Assembly: GCA_948470475.1 (NCBI GenBank)
Contig: OX419346.1
Span: forward strand, 1,595,151 to 1,659,150
Source: Galaxea fascicularis
Taxonomy: Eukaryota; Cnidaria; Anthozoa; Scleractinia; Euphylliidae
Reading direction: 5' to 3'
Length of the DNA stretch: 64,000 nt
This document shows, piece after piece, positions 30,301 through 42,405 of this stretch (position 1 is its first letter; the number at the start of each line of letters is the position of its first letter). The translations under genes and the position numbers were made by a program. The notes beneath the pieces are model-generated. The model made no database searches and was not told the DNA's origin. It saw only the letters and a program-made list of their open reading frames with translations.

Positions 30301-33300
30301 TGTAACGCTGGTTAAGTAGGAACATAAATTATAACGCAGAGGGACGAGCCTGAAATTTATTATTGTGTAAAGCTTTGTGTTCGACGTATAACCAAAACGA
30401 CAGCTAAATTGTCTTAAAGCATGTTTTAGAGCCTGGCATATTTGCGCGTGTATTATTAAGATGCGTGCCCTACTGAATGAGTGATCCTCTATTACAGGAA
30501 ACCTCTTTGACTGATACAAGCACGTCTCAAAATTTTCACTTAAAATTTAACGATAAACAATTCGGTCAAACCACAGGGACCACAGGGTACTTGTGTCGGG
30601 CGGCGCTCCAAGCTGCCATGATATGATATTGGCAGTGTGGAAATATACCTTCGTAGCCTCAAAAATTGATTGAATAAACTTTGAAGTCCCGCGCGCGGCA
30701 TTACATTTTGTAAGCTAAATTATCAGACCTCAGACAGTCCAGTTAAATTCATACAACTGTATGAAGAATTGATATTGATTTATTGCACGGGTGACTGGTT
30801 GATAACCGGTCATTATGTCCTTTGTGTAACTAAAGGGGCTCGATTCAAAGATTCCGCGAGGTTCCGGAGCGCTTACAAAATTTGCGACGCCCGTTTACCC
30901 CAGCTGGATTTTGTTCTCACTTGCAAGAGGTTCATTATAAGCTAAAAAGCACATGAGTCCGCGATATCGTGCAAGGCGCGTCTAAACCTATGAGCGTGGC
31001 CATGGTAGCGTGATTCCTTTCTCAGAGACCTGCTGCAATTACATGGACCCCGGGAGTCATAAGGCCATAAAAGAAATTAATGTCTTTATATATAAAACTG
31101 ACACATGAATGATTGTTTGATACATGTGCTGCGGGCCGGCTGGCTGCGTGTCTGATCTTTGCGTATCGTTTGCCAGAAACTTCGGAAAATTTAAGTTTTG
31201 AAAACATTGATTTGCCATGCACAGTTCGCAGAGTTCGGTGGCCGTGGTATATTTATTTGCATAAATTAGCCTTGTGTTGGTTGAATAAAACGGACTTGAA
31301 AACGCTTAAACAAACCACGGTCCAGTTGGTTTTTGTCTAAACAGAAAATCTCAGTGTGAGCTGCCAGCTGAAGTTCGTCAGTAAAAGATGTTGGCTTGTT
31401 TCTTGAAAAGCTGTATAAAGGAGCTGAAGAATGAACGAAACAATCAGTTCCAAGCTAAGGGAATGATAAAACAAAAGCCTGTACAACGGAGTAATTCAGG
31501 GTCCTGAACTAAGTACATTGTTTAAAAATATAACTAGCTATTGTGCCGAATGTGATGATAAAAAATGTAAATTTTGTCACTTGAGTTTATAACATTGATC
31601 ATCAAGAGCGAGATTACTGGAGCAGATCGAAACACGGTCATGATCATACTCTTGTAAAGGGTGCAAACCTCATTAAATGCTTTGATTATTGCTTTGGGCT
31701 GAAAGTCTTGGGTTTGAAATCAGTCTCCCAGGCGACTTGTTTGTCTGTCTAGAACTCCCTGTTTCCGGCACGTAAAACCATTTGCCTCTCAGAGGTCATT
31801 AAATACGATATGTTTATTTGATTTGCTTGATGAAAAGTACAATGACAAAATAAAGAATAAAATCCGCGCGGCGCTTCCAGCTGAAGCTACCTGTGCCGTC
31901 TCCAGTAACCAGAGGACATCTGTTGTACATCGCGTTCTTGAATAGGGAAACGTTATCCCTTGCCGGTTCAGCCCTAGAGTGTTATAAATATAATTTCTGA
32001 GTGGAGGAATGTGTAAAAATACATTAAATATCATAAATGATACATATTTATGATTCACCAAAGGGTAGTACAGTATTAATTTATAGACATCTCATCAACC
32101 ATATGCGACAATAATTTAAAATCAAATCAGTTGATCGAGTTGTATTTCCTACTAAACCTTTCTTTTTACTGAATGATACGTCACAGATCTTTTAATTATA
32201 ATTCTTTAGATGGCATCATGTACTCGATAATGACTCATTTATTTTTTAATTAAAAAAAACATAACCGTTGCAGTATTTTTTTATGGCACTTCCGAATAAG
32301 CCCCAGACTGACATAAAAAAAAACGGAGCATTGTAAAGAGAGATCAATAAGATCAACCCTGAAAAAAGTTTATTCAGTTTTCGACCACTTACATCTTCAT
32401 TATCTAATCCGCAGTTCAAATATATGCTTTCATACGTTCATACTCACCTTTTCCGCTTCTGCCATTTTTGTCTAGCATCAGACATTGTTCACGTAATATT
32501 GTATGTTCACTAACTTTTGATTTTGTGCCTGTCATCCTAACCAAGATTATGAGAATTCAAATATTTGCTAGCGAAGGTCACATCCCTGTGTTTCTCGTGT
32601 TGATTTTTACACCGAACAATGCAAAAATAACTTTCGAGAATAATTTACTGAAGTCATTTGTCAGCTTTACGACCTGACATGATTTTTCCGACTAGGAAAT
32701 CTTACGAACAGGAAAACGTCATTAGACATACGTCAACAGGGTCAGCTAAAGTGGAAATAATAAACAGCTGTCTTTTCTGGGTCGCATGTTGTGGAAAGTA
32801 CTTTTTTTAAGTAAAGCTAGTCTATTCCAGGCTGGAACAGAAAAAACTGAATGCAGTTCGATCGCTAGTTACCAGTCTGCTGTAATTTTTTTCGGTCCCA
32901 GATTTATTTTGGGGTTATAGGGGTTATGGTTAGAAGGACATAACCCCTTCCCACCCCCGAAATAATGCTTTCAAATAAAATAGCTCCAGCCAGATTAGTT
33001 ACAGTTTCTCTTGAATTACGAGCAAAGGCTAATGGAAAAGTGTCTGAAGGAAAGAGCAGTGATTTTTTTAGTGAGAACGCGAAGGTTATCAAAAAAGGAT
33101 GTTGACAAGTTGGGAGAAATTTTATTGCATTTCGATTGTTTAAGTTCCTTATAAAATTTAACGCTAAGCAGTCGGGATCTACTCTAAACTTCATTACTGC
33201 ATAAATACATTTAATTTATTTTTTGCAGGATGTCTGAAAACTCGACAAAAACAGCTTCTTTTATTTTTCTGTGAAAAAGCGAGTGATTTACTGTAGACTC

Positions 33301-36300
33301 TTTTAGTTTTAGTCCAAAATTTAACTTGATTTAGCTATTTCAGTTAATCCTTTGCAGTATTGGTGGCCTTTGTTGTTCGGAAATACTTGGCATATCTTTG
33401 CCTTGGTGTTACGTTTAACGTCTATATCCCCGCTCATCTTAACCATCTTTTACTGCACAGAACAAACGTAGAAATGTCATCTCGAACTTTCTCAGGTTTG
33501 GAATTCATGGTTATTTTTTGCCAAGTGTTTCAAGAAGTATTTCTTGTAAACAGATGAGACCGTACCTAATACTAATTGTCTTAAGAGGATTAGGGCGTGT
33601 TAACCACAACTTCCGTGCAAAATGTTCTCGCGCTTCAATTGTCGACAACTCAAAACAACGCCTTGGGAGAAAACACTTTTAAATTTGTGTATTTTTCCTG
33701 CTACTCGCAATATAACTATCCCTAATATAGGGATATTTGTATATAAGTAACCATTGAAAGGAGAAAGGTATTATTGCATCTTGTCATTTCTTTCTTACAC
33801 GGAACATACCACGTGTTTGCTATTTTCCCGCGCTTCAGTTCACACTGTTAAGAAAGGTGAGCAATTCGTTATTTTCTAAATTTGTAATAACTGTAAATCT
33901 TGGAAAATTGCTTCAAAAAATCACGATATGTAAGAAGTGATTTTTCACTGCACAGTATTGCCATATTGATAAACTGGTATCTCGTAGTTACATTCCTAAT
34001 CTCGTTTATACTTGAATTTGTCAGCTACATTTTGTGCTAACAACCGCCAACTTGAGCTTTCACTATCGCTATTTTTGAGCTAGTGTTTGACATTTTTTTT
34101 ATCAGTTGAATACATTGTTTGGCACCCAAATTAGTCAGATGCAGCCAACGGATACCATTGCTTCCTCAGTCGTTAGCTATACTCTACGACTGTGAATAAA
34201 GTTTGTTTATTAAAAGCAAGCCATGCGACTCTAGCTCTTGCATAAGCTTTGCGTCAAATTCTCTTATTGGGTTAAAATTCATTGCATGTTTTAAAGGTTA
34301 TAAATTTACGAAATGCAATCCCTGGACGATTTTTAATCATCAAAACAGAGATTAACTGAAAACTGAACCTGATGTTTGCCTTTTCCCGTGAAGTAGGCGC
34401 GTGAATGCTTAATGGAGAGACCAATTGTCGACTTTTGTGAATAACGTACGCAGTAAAAACCGTTTAAGCAAAATAATTAATCCAATATTATAAATTTTCC
34501 AACTCAGCTCAAGACTCAAACCCGAACCAGTATTTTCTTTAATCAGTTTTTTATTACAGAAAAAAGCGAGCATCGTTTACTCTCACGTCAGTTAGGGTTC
34601 GTTTGACCAAGCAACCAATCCCACTTAACATTGCTTCTGATTGGTTAGAACAGCTTGTGAAAATGTATAAGTTTGATTTATCCGAATATCGGGTTTAATA
34701 ATATAACACAGGATGTTGCGTAGTTTTCATTCACCTGATTGGGTCCTCGAGGCATGCGACCGGACGTAATATACATCACGGACCTTGTTTAGAAAACCAT
34801 GTTCTCTTAATTTCCCTAATTTTCCTCCAAGTGATTGGCGTTTGGTCATGTGGTAGAGTATATTAAAAACAAATATTTCATTCTATCCGCATCGAGTGGA
34901 ATAATTATTGCAATTTATGCAGGCCCACAGGAGGGCTACCTTCGGTGATCACCTTCATCATTTAATCTCTAACACTGACCAGCATCTAATTTCTCCCCAA
35001 AATATCACTGCTCAATCAAACATAAAGGTGATGAGAAGAAAGGAAATGATCGCCAAGTCCAAAAGTTCTTGACCATTGAACAAATTCTCATGATCGGTAC
35101 TGTAAGAAATGTATCAAGTACAGTGTGGAGAATCTGTATTTTGATTTTAAGGATTAAAGGGTTCATTCTCGCAGCAACCCTACCGTAGTTGTTATTGGCC
35201 TTATTGGCCTTATAAAACTTCGTCTGTGGTTACGCTAAAATGCAATTTCCATTAAATGGATCTGATGTATTCAGCGGTATCTATGCTATAAATCTTTGTT
35301 GAAAACACAAAGATGTAATGAAAACAAGGGCTACTGAAAACACCGATTATCTTGCGTCTAACTTTTTGGACGATAACATAAACGCGTTAACACCTTTGCA
35401 TGCACAAGACAGCATCAAAACCCAGCTCTCTTCCAAAGAAAGTGTTTGATATGAACGGAAACCAGAAACGTTTGAAAAAAGCACTCGAGATCGCGGATAA
35501 CCCGGCTCTTGATTCGTGACACCCGGCACATCCGCCAACGCCCGTCTTAATGAAAGAAAACGAACTGGTCTCTTGAAAACATCGAAGTCCACCTGAGTTA
35601 ATAAAAGGAGCATTGGCTTGCCTTATCTATTCCGCACACGGTGACGTTCGTGCGTTGCGCGGGGTTCAAGTTCGTTCCGGCTCAAAGCTAAGGCTTCTTA
35701 GCATTTACTCACGATTCCTCATGTTGGAGCCAAAAATCGGCATCAACAAAGAAGTGAAAAGGTTTTTTTAAAGCTTGGTTTGATTAGAAAAGAATTCTTA
35801 AGACCACTTTTTCGCTGCTGCCGCAATCAGCCGTTAGGATGGTGTTTGGTCAACGCAATGTGATGATCGCTTCACCAGTTGTTTCAAAAGCGTGACCTGT
35901 TCTGATAACAATTTACCTCTGGGATTAATCTCCATTCAAATGAATAAGGTTTGATGAATAGGAGGATTAGAAACCCTTAAAGGCTTCCAAACAACACACT
36001 ATAGCTTGTAAAGACTTTTTTTTCTCTGTTGGTTCCCAAAAAGGTCAAGTCCCGAAATTTATGTGGACCCAAACGTTTTTTTTTCATGCCATGTTTTAAG
36101 TGAGTGAAGAAGTTGAAGAATAATGTCTAAGCGTGAGCTAATTGGTTTGCAATTCAGCTCTTTAAATCTTTCAATGGTAAGCGAGTGTATATAGTGATTT
36201 ATGGCTAAAACCACGTTAGTTGAAATGTTCTTAGAAACTTGAAATCCAGCCACCATAATTGAATATCCTAAAATGATAGTTAAGAAAAGTATAGTATAGA

Positions 36301-37540
36301 AGTTGTAACACTGCTTAGCAGACATGAATTCGGTTAAGAAACAAATTGCGAGCGAATAAAAAGGATCATTTGCGTTGTGTGGAAGCCTCAGTTTTTGTAG
36401 AGCCCCCAATCATGCAATAGAATCACTGAAGCTTTACTCACTTGTTCAGTAATTAATTCAAGAGGTAAATTGCAATTGAGATGGCTCAGCGTTAAAAAAG
36501 AAAACGCTCAGTCGACGAGTATAACATGATAATCATATTTATAGAAATCCTCAAAGGCTTGAAGAGGTTTGTCTCGAAAGACATATTTTGTTTCTTATGC
36601 CTCGGAATATAACGAAATTAAACCTCTCCAGTTCTATTCACGTCAGGGATGTTAATTGGTTCACCGTTTTAACTTTTGTAATAGAATTGCGTCACCGAGA
36701 CCCCACGATAAAGTAATCCATTTACTCATAATACATTACTTTTTCAAGCCAAAATATTCAATATCGTAGAAGCAAACTCGTTAAAATCATAGAAAATTAG
36801 TCATCTTATGTTATTTTAGTCCATCAAATCGGGCAGCACCCTTTTATTTTTACTCTTCAGTCGATCTCTTTTGGTCGCCATATTTTTTTTTGTATCTTAA
36901 TCGGTTTGGATATCAATGAGGATAAAGAGCTTTCTTCTATCTCCATAAAAATCTGTTTCACAAGAGAGATAATCCATTGTCCCTCCTAATTGTCTTTATC
37001 AGACGTCACAACTTGCGTGAGAACACGATCGAACATAAAGCCTTTTGCGTGAACTATGTCTTTCACGTGTTAGCGTGGATTCAGTGATAATTTCTCAGTA
37101 GCAATTGCAATTACACTCTGCTGCGCACTTTTAGGGACTGAAAACGCGTGGCTCGTACGTTGAAGCCTGGAAAGTCTGTAATATAGGTAAGACACGTGTT
37201 TCTCATTTGCTTGAGAGCACCTTTTTTATTACCACCGTTGCTCGTCTGTGTAGATGTACGACATATTTTCGAGTTTAACTACAGAAGACAGTCTCCGGAA
37301 ATAAATAAGTCCTGCTTAAATTTTAAGAACTGAGTAGAGTAAGATAGGGTAGAAGTAAGTGATTGCGAATCTTCTTTAAAAGAATAGATTATGCTTATTC
37401 TTTCTCTTGCAATATTGTAATAGTTTTCTACCATAAACAAATTAATTATATTCCTGTGGCATCAACAAAACATATTAGTAGTTTACGAGGCATGTAAGGC
37501 ATATCAAAACACTGTAATATATGGAGTATATCCGTAAAAG
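27370..37540. other. Gene-poor 10-kb stretch
   Basis: Only short, unrecognised reading frames with no signature or splice support. Identified items are a G/C-rich hairpin at 32904-32965 (TTATTTTGGGG ... CCCCCGAAATAA) and a degenerate MITE copy at 34960-35165 related to 18585-18790. I see no rRNA or tRNA gene and no LTR pair. Confidence 0.45.
34960..35165 (+). repeat. Degenerate copy of the 18585-18790 MITE family
   Basis: It shares the order AATTTCTCC, GGTGATGAGAA, GGAAATGATCGCC, AAATTCTCATGATC, TGGAGAATCTG and AAAGGGTTC, typical of a coral inverted-repeat family I recognise. The ends are eroded. Confidence 0.5.
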
Positions 37541-37608
37541 GGCTGTGTAGGACTCTGTAGGGCTCTGTAGGGTTCGGTAGAGCTTTGCAGGGCTCTGTAG
37601 GGCTCTCT
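37541..37608 (+). repeat. 10-bp tandem repeat GGCTCTGTAG, about 7 copies
   Basis: Seven consecutive 10-mers in register, each one to three substitutions from GGCTCTGTAG. Confidence 0.9.
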
Positions 37609-37939
37609 AAAGAGGCGGGAAGCTTTTACACGATTTTAGCCACAGTCGCCAAAGTAACAAGCACATGACACGCATGTCTTTTTTTTTTTACATATATATC
37701 ACAGCGTCGGCTAATTCTAATTCAAAACTATATTAACGTCGTGGTACCTCTCAAAAACATCATATAAAAGAAATAAATCAGGCGAGCTACATTTATACAG
37801 AGAAAACCTCACGACTGCACAATATTCCGGCAAAATCGTTAGAATGGGATGCAAGTGTGAACAACACTTTCTTATTCCCTTATTTGGTTCCCTGAACTAT
37901 GTACTTTTACCTTTTAAGCTTGTGCACGAAATCTAACGT

Positions 37940-38235
37940 TGCAGTTACATAAAAGCTACTGGGCAGTACTTTCCTGTGGTGCTGCACAAGGTGGTCCTAA
38001 CTTTGAGTCGACTGTGGATGAAATTATGAAGTGTGGCCATTCAAATGAAAGCTTCTTAGCAGTACTTCATTGTGGTGCTGTTAATTATGCCGTGTAAGGT
38101 ATTTTTAACTTTTGTCTCTCTCAACGAAATCCTGAAGTACGATCATTCAAGTGAATGCTAATGAGCATGATGTTTGTAATTTTGGTACTGTGAAAAATTA
38201 AGTCACTGCGTGAAATCCCAAGAGCCTTTAGGGGT
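37940..38235 (+). repeat. Dispersed minisatellite, same unit as 17471-17790
   Basis: Two or more diverged units with AAGCTACTGGGCAGTACTTT, GTGGTGCTG, GGATGAAAT and GTGGCCATTCAAATGAAAGC blocks. The array resumes at 38519-38585 beyond an inserted SINE. Confidence 0.7.
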
Positions 38236-38481
38236 GCAGGGTTGGCGCAGTGCCAGGTGAGAGCGCTCGCCTTATTCCACCAATGTATCGCGGGTTCGAT
38301 TCCCGGACTCGGCGTCATAAGTGGGCTGAGTTTGTTGGTTCTCCACTCTGCTCCGAGAGGTTTTTCTCCAGGTACTCTGGTTTTCCCCTATTTCCAAAAA
38401 CCAACATTTGATTTGGTTTGATTTACTTGCAAGGCGAATTTGATCATATTCACATGCTAATTTGCGCCTAATAAGTAATAA

Positions 38482-38518
<37 letters not shown>
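38236..38518 (+). mobile_element. tRNA-derived SINE with (ATT)n tail
   Basis: The head reads GGTTGGCGCAGTGCC...GAGAGCGC (A-box region) and GGTTCGATTCC (B box, near 38290). A conserved body (TGGGCTGAGTTTGTTGGTTC, CCGAGAGGTTTTTCTCC) and an (ATT)n tail at 38480-38518 follow. This matches a SINE type I recognise from corals. It lies inside the minisatellite array. Confidence 0.85.
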
Positions 38519-38519
<1 letters not shown>

Positions 38520-38586
38520 GACTGATCTGACCATTCAAATAAAAGCAACTCAGTACTGTCTTATGGCACTGTTTATTACGCTTATA
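38519..38586 (+). repeat. Continuation of the minisatellite array after the SINE
   Basis: GACCATTCAAATAAAAGCAA, CAGTACTGTCTTATGGCACTG and TTTATTACGC correspond to the unit blocks. The array is broken at 38586 by a MITE. Confidence 0.6.
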
Positions 38587-38765
38587 GACCTCTTTCATAA
38601 TGGCGGCCAAATAAAATATTCTTTTGTTTTAATGCTGATAAGCCTTTCTAACCTCGCTGCTATGTGCGAAATACAAAAGAATGTTTGCGCTAAAATGAGG
38701 CCAGTAAGTCTAATTAACATAGATACAAAAGAATAATATTATCGGCGGCCATTATGAAAGTGGTC
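38587..38765. mobile_element. 179-bp MITE with TA target duplication (Tc1/mariner-like)
   Basis: The ends are GACCTCTTTCATAATGGCGG and, inverted, GACCACTTTCATAATGGCCG. They are flanked by TA (38585-38586 and 38766-38767). Arms of about 22 bp have two mismatches, then both share ATTCTTTTGT. No ORF. Confidence 0.78.
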
Positions 38766-38767
38766 TA

Positions 38768-41700
38768 TGAGGTTGTTTACCTTATGAGTATGTAGATCAA
38801 TAGTGTCATAACCCAAATTCTTCAGTCAGTAGATTTTTCTGTGGTTCAGTTTATTTTTCAGCCGCAAGGTTCTCATGAAGCATGAACGTCGGCTTTAGCT
38901 TTTTGGTTATAATTAATCGTTACTTCAGAATGTACCTCCGGCTTAATGGTACTAAATACCAGAATTCAAGAAGGGTTAAGAAGTCCTTAACTCACCCCAC
39001 CATAAAACCACCATGAGACCAAATTAGTCACAGAATACAATACTGAGTAATATTGCTATGCATGGCTGTGTGGTTTTTTTTTTAATATCCCGATCATACG
39101 TTTCCTCTGTCGGACGGTTTCAATCACGTTGTTACGGACGTCTTGGTATTAGCGCGTCTTATTAGTCTGGACAACGATATTGTTTAAGTATAACCAGTCG
39201 GTGCTACTCGTACCCAGTTGTGGTTTACTAGTAATCAAGTTGGCTGAGATTAAAGTGCGGAGGAGGTAACGATTGTAATAAGCTATTCTGTAAGACAGCT
39301 AAGCAGTCTTCTTAAGCTATTTTAGCTTTCATTTTGGTAGAAAAGCAAGTACTTGAACTTTTCAAAGAAGGAGTCCAAAGTTTTTAATCAAAGGTAAGTT
39401 GGAACGTCTGACATAAAAAGGAAGGAAAATGTAACGTGCTTTAACGCAATGTGATTGGTTAATGGGCTTGTCAGCTCGTCTCTTTCCAAACACTTTCTTC
39501 TCAGTAACAAGAGAAAACGGTGTAGCAATTCTCAAGCGCGCGGTTAGGTTAACAACCGCGTATACTTTCAAAGCAGTGTGATCGAAGTAATCCTTTGGTA
39601 GTCTTAGAAGGAATTCATTAGTACACATCGGAGTCTCATTACTACTAAGTGTTTTACGTTTTTCATAGCCAAGTGTAGATAATGGCCGGTAATTGTGCCT
39701 CTGGTCGTAAAAGTGGATTAATACATGTGTTATTACGAAATCTCTTAATGCTTGGACTCATACCGGCGCCAGGTTGGATTTACACAAAAATTGCCTTCAT
39801 TTTTCTCAATTTCGTTAGAAGATCTGGGTGATTTTGAAGTGGACTTCGCCACAGAAATAATAAACTTCGCTGATCGCGGAAAACGCTGCTTTAAATTTCT
39901 CCGTTTTATATAAAAAAAGAAGGACCGTTATAAAAATACCCTTGGGTTGGTTACAATTAAAAATATTGCCGGAGAATGAGATATATCTCAATATAAAAAG
40001 AGATTTACAACATAGTCGCAAACTATAAAAAGGAACTGTCTTCACACCCTACCAACAATTTAGGTTGACTGACCCAGAAAAAAACCCATAGTATAACAAT
40101 ACATCGGTTGTAACAAAACTGTTCAGTGCGGATATAATTAATAACCGTTTGCTTCTTTTTCCGTGACTTCAAGTTGAAAATATTTTACTGGTAAAAATAG
40201 CACCATATATGGTTATTTTTATACCGAGAATCGAACATTGTTTGATCTTCCGAAAAAATTACTATTTTAAGTCGCAAGGTCACGTTGAAGCTCTTTGAAA
40301 ACGGTTTAAAACGAAGGAGAAGCAATGGAAAATTTAAAGAGGTATTAGAGAGCCGGACAATCGTATGAGACGAATGAGTGATCAAATCTTGCAAAGCCAC
40401 GGTAGATTGCAGTGTTTCTGCGAAGAAAATAAAGTTGCAAGTGGTTCAGTTGCGTGAGAATGCGGTTTAAAATACTCCAAAATAACGTTTGTTTGTTGTG
40501 TAGATAAAATGTTATCAATATTTTAGTATCAATATTTTATTTGCTTCCGCCCAGTTTGAAGGGCAGTAAGCCTAAATAGCGCAACTTGTGTCTTCAGCCT
40601 CTGAAGAATAGAATAGAACTCTACCAGTGCACCCCTCAGGCTGTGTTTCTTCTTAGAGACGGAGATATATATCTTTTCACCTCCACTTTTCAATCCCGAT
40701 AAAATGCACTCTTTTTTTGTATTGAAACAACACTCAACAAAACCACGTGCTTATCGTACTTTCGAAATTTCCGACTTATGGTATTGTACATAGGTCATTA
40801 TTAAACGACGTATCTAGCAATATCATTAATCCTGTCGCTTGGATGTATACCTGTGAGAAATTGGCTGTTTTCACAGATGACGAGATAGCGCATTACCGAG
40901 TGGCACTTTAACCTTTAGTTAGCTGTACGAGACAGTGGAGAGGGTTTCCAGAAAAAAACACAGCCATGAAAAGAATAACTTTTTCTCTTTGGGTCATCAG
41001 TCTTTCAATGGTCCAATAAGAGGGTTTCCGAAAGCAAATTTTGGTCAGCTTCCGTGAGGTTAAAAAGTGATGATACATCTTTTATTCAAGTGTCTGCGGC
41101 TTGATTCTGTGCTGTAACCTGTTGCTTTAGCGAGACCGCAGATGACCCCCCATCGAGAATCTTCATTCACGTTTGAATCAAAGAATCGTTCATTGAAAAA
41201 AAATCGATTTTCCAGAAGTCTTTCCTCTTAGTTTTTCGTCTTATACCACTTATCAGAAATACAAGATTAGGGTATCCGCGCGCAGTTGTGAGCTCCTCGT
41301 CAAAAATTGGTCCATTGTTACCATGCGCTGCTGCTTCCGCCATTTTGTAAGTACGTGCTTGGCGGAGGTTCTTTTGGTAGTCCCTAGGTACTTGTGAAGC
41401 TCTGTCCATCCTTATATGACAGAGAGGATTTAACGTCACATGTGAGTTGCGTTTGACTTGTGGTTTTTGTGGGTGACGCGCCTCTTTATGAAAACCTAAC
41501 TTTTGAAATTTCCGACTTAATCGGCACAGTAAAGAGCATGCGCACTAAAACTGCCCATGGGTTGCACGTTAAGTGGGGAAATTTGCGCGCCAGCTCTTTG
41601 GTAGCTGCATATTGTTGTTAAAGCCTTTTCGTCGTCTTCGTCGTCGTCAAATTTGTTGTAGAAAAGCTTATCATCCACGGAGCTGTTCACTTTCCTTTTG

Positions 41701-41874
41701 CTGTTTTTGATCAAAATTCATCTTTACAAGACTCCGTTGTTAATTCCTGCGGCCTTAAACGTTGTCCTTATGGTAAGGATATTAAAAAAACCAAAAGCAG
41801 TGAAAGACTACGATTTTACGTACAATGGAAAAAAAACTTAAAGATTCACACTGCAATTCCTCAGGAGATTCTTA
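38768..41874. other. Stretch without recognised genes
   Basis: Short unsupported reading frames only. A minus-strand frame starting at about 41345 (MAEAAAHGNNGPIF, inside 41167-41439) looks more protein-like than its surroundings but has no splice or homology support that I can see. Confidence 0.4.
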
Positions 41875-42402
41875 GGGCCTGTTTACATGGAGGTGGGGGA
41901 CCCCAGGTAGGTGAGGTAACCTGCCTAGGTGAGGTAACCCGCCTCTCCATGTAATCTCTAATTTTTATTTGATCATGTTTACATGATAGGTGTGGTAACC
42001 TGCCTAGGCGGGTTGCCCGGTCTGCCAGGTAGGGTAACCCTGTCAGCCGGGGTCGCATTTTGCCATGTAAACGACTCAAGGTGGGGTAACCCGCCTAGCC
42101 GGGGTCGAGTTGCCTGAGCAGTTAACTGCCTTTGGCGGAGGCATTGCATTATCAAAAGTGACAATAAAAAGCCACAGCACTGAAATGTTGCAGCGAGAGC
42201 AGATAATGAGAGGAAAAGAACACTGACAGCCAAAATGCGTTTTCTCTGTTTATATGCCTAGCGACCACGCAACAACGTCCAGTAACGTCACCCCGGGACC
42301 CCGGGGTTGTAAGTTTGCATGTAAACGCGGGTCATTTTTCGACCACGGCTACGCAGGTTACCTCACCTACCTGGGGTTCCCCACCTCCATGTAAACAGGC
42401 CC
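41875..42402. mobile_element. 528-bp MITE, 50-bp TIRs, TTA target duplication (PIF/Harbinger-like)
   Basis: The left end GGGCCTGTTTACATGGAGGT and the inverted right end match over 50 bp with a single mismatch. The flanks are TTA (41872-41874 and 42403-42405), the 3-bp TWA-type duplication typical of PIF/Harbinger. Internally, GTAACCCGCCTA-like and CATGTAAAC motifs recur in both orientations. No transposase. Confidence 0.88.
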
Positions 42403-42405
42403 TTA

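Noticed and set aside
37541..37608. CRISPR-like regular repeat
   Set aside because: The 10-bp units are contiguous with no spacers, in a eukaryotic setting; it is a simple tandem repeat.
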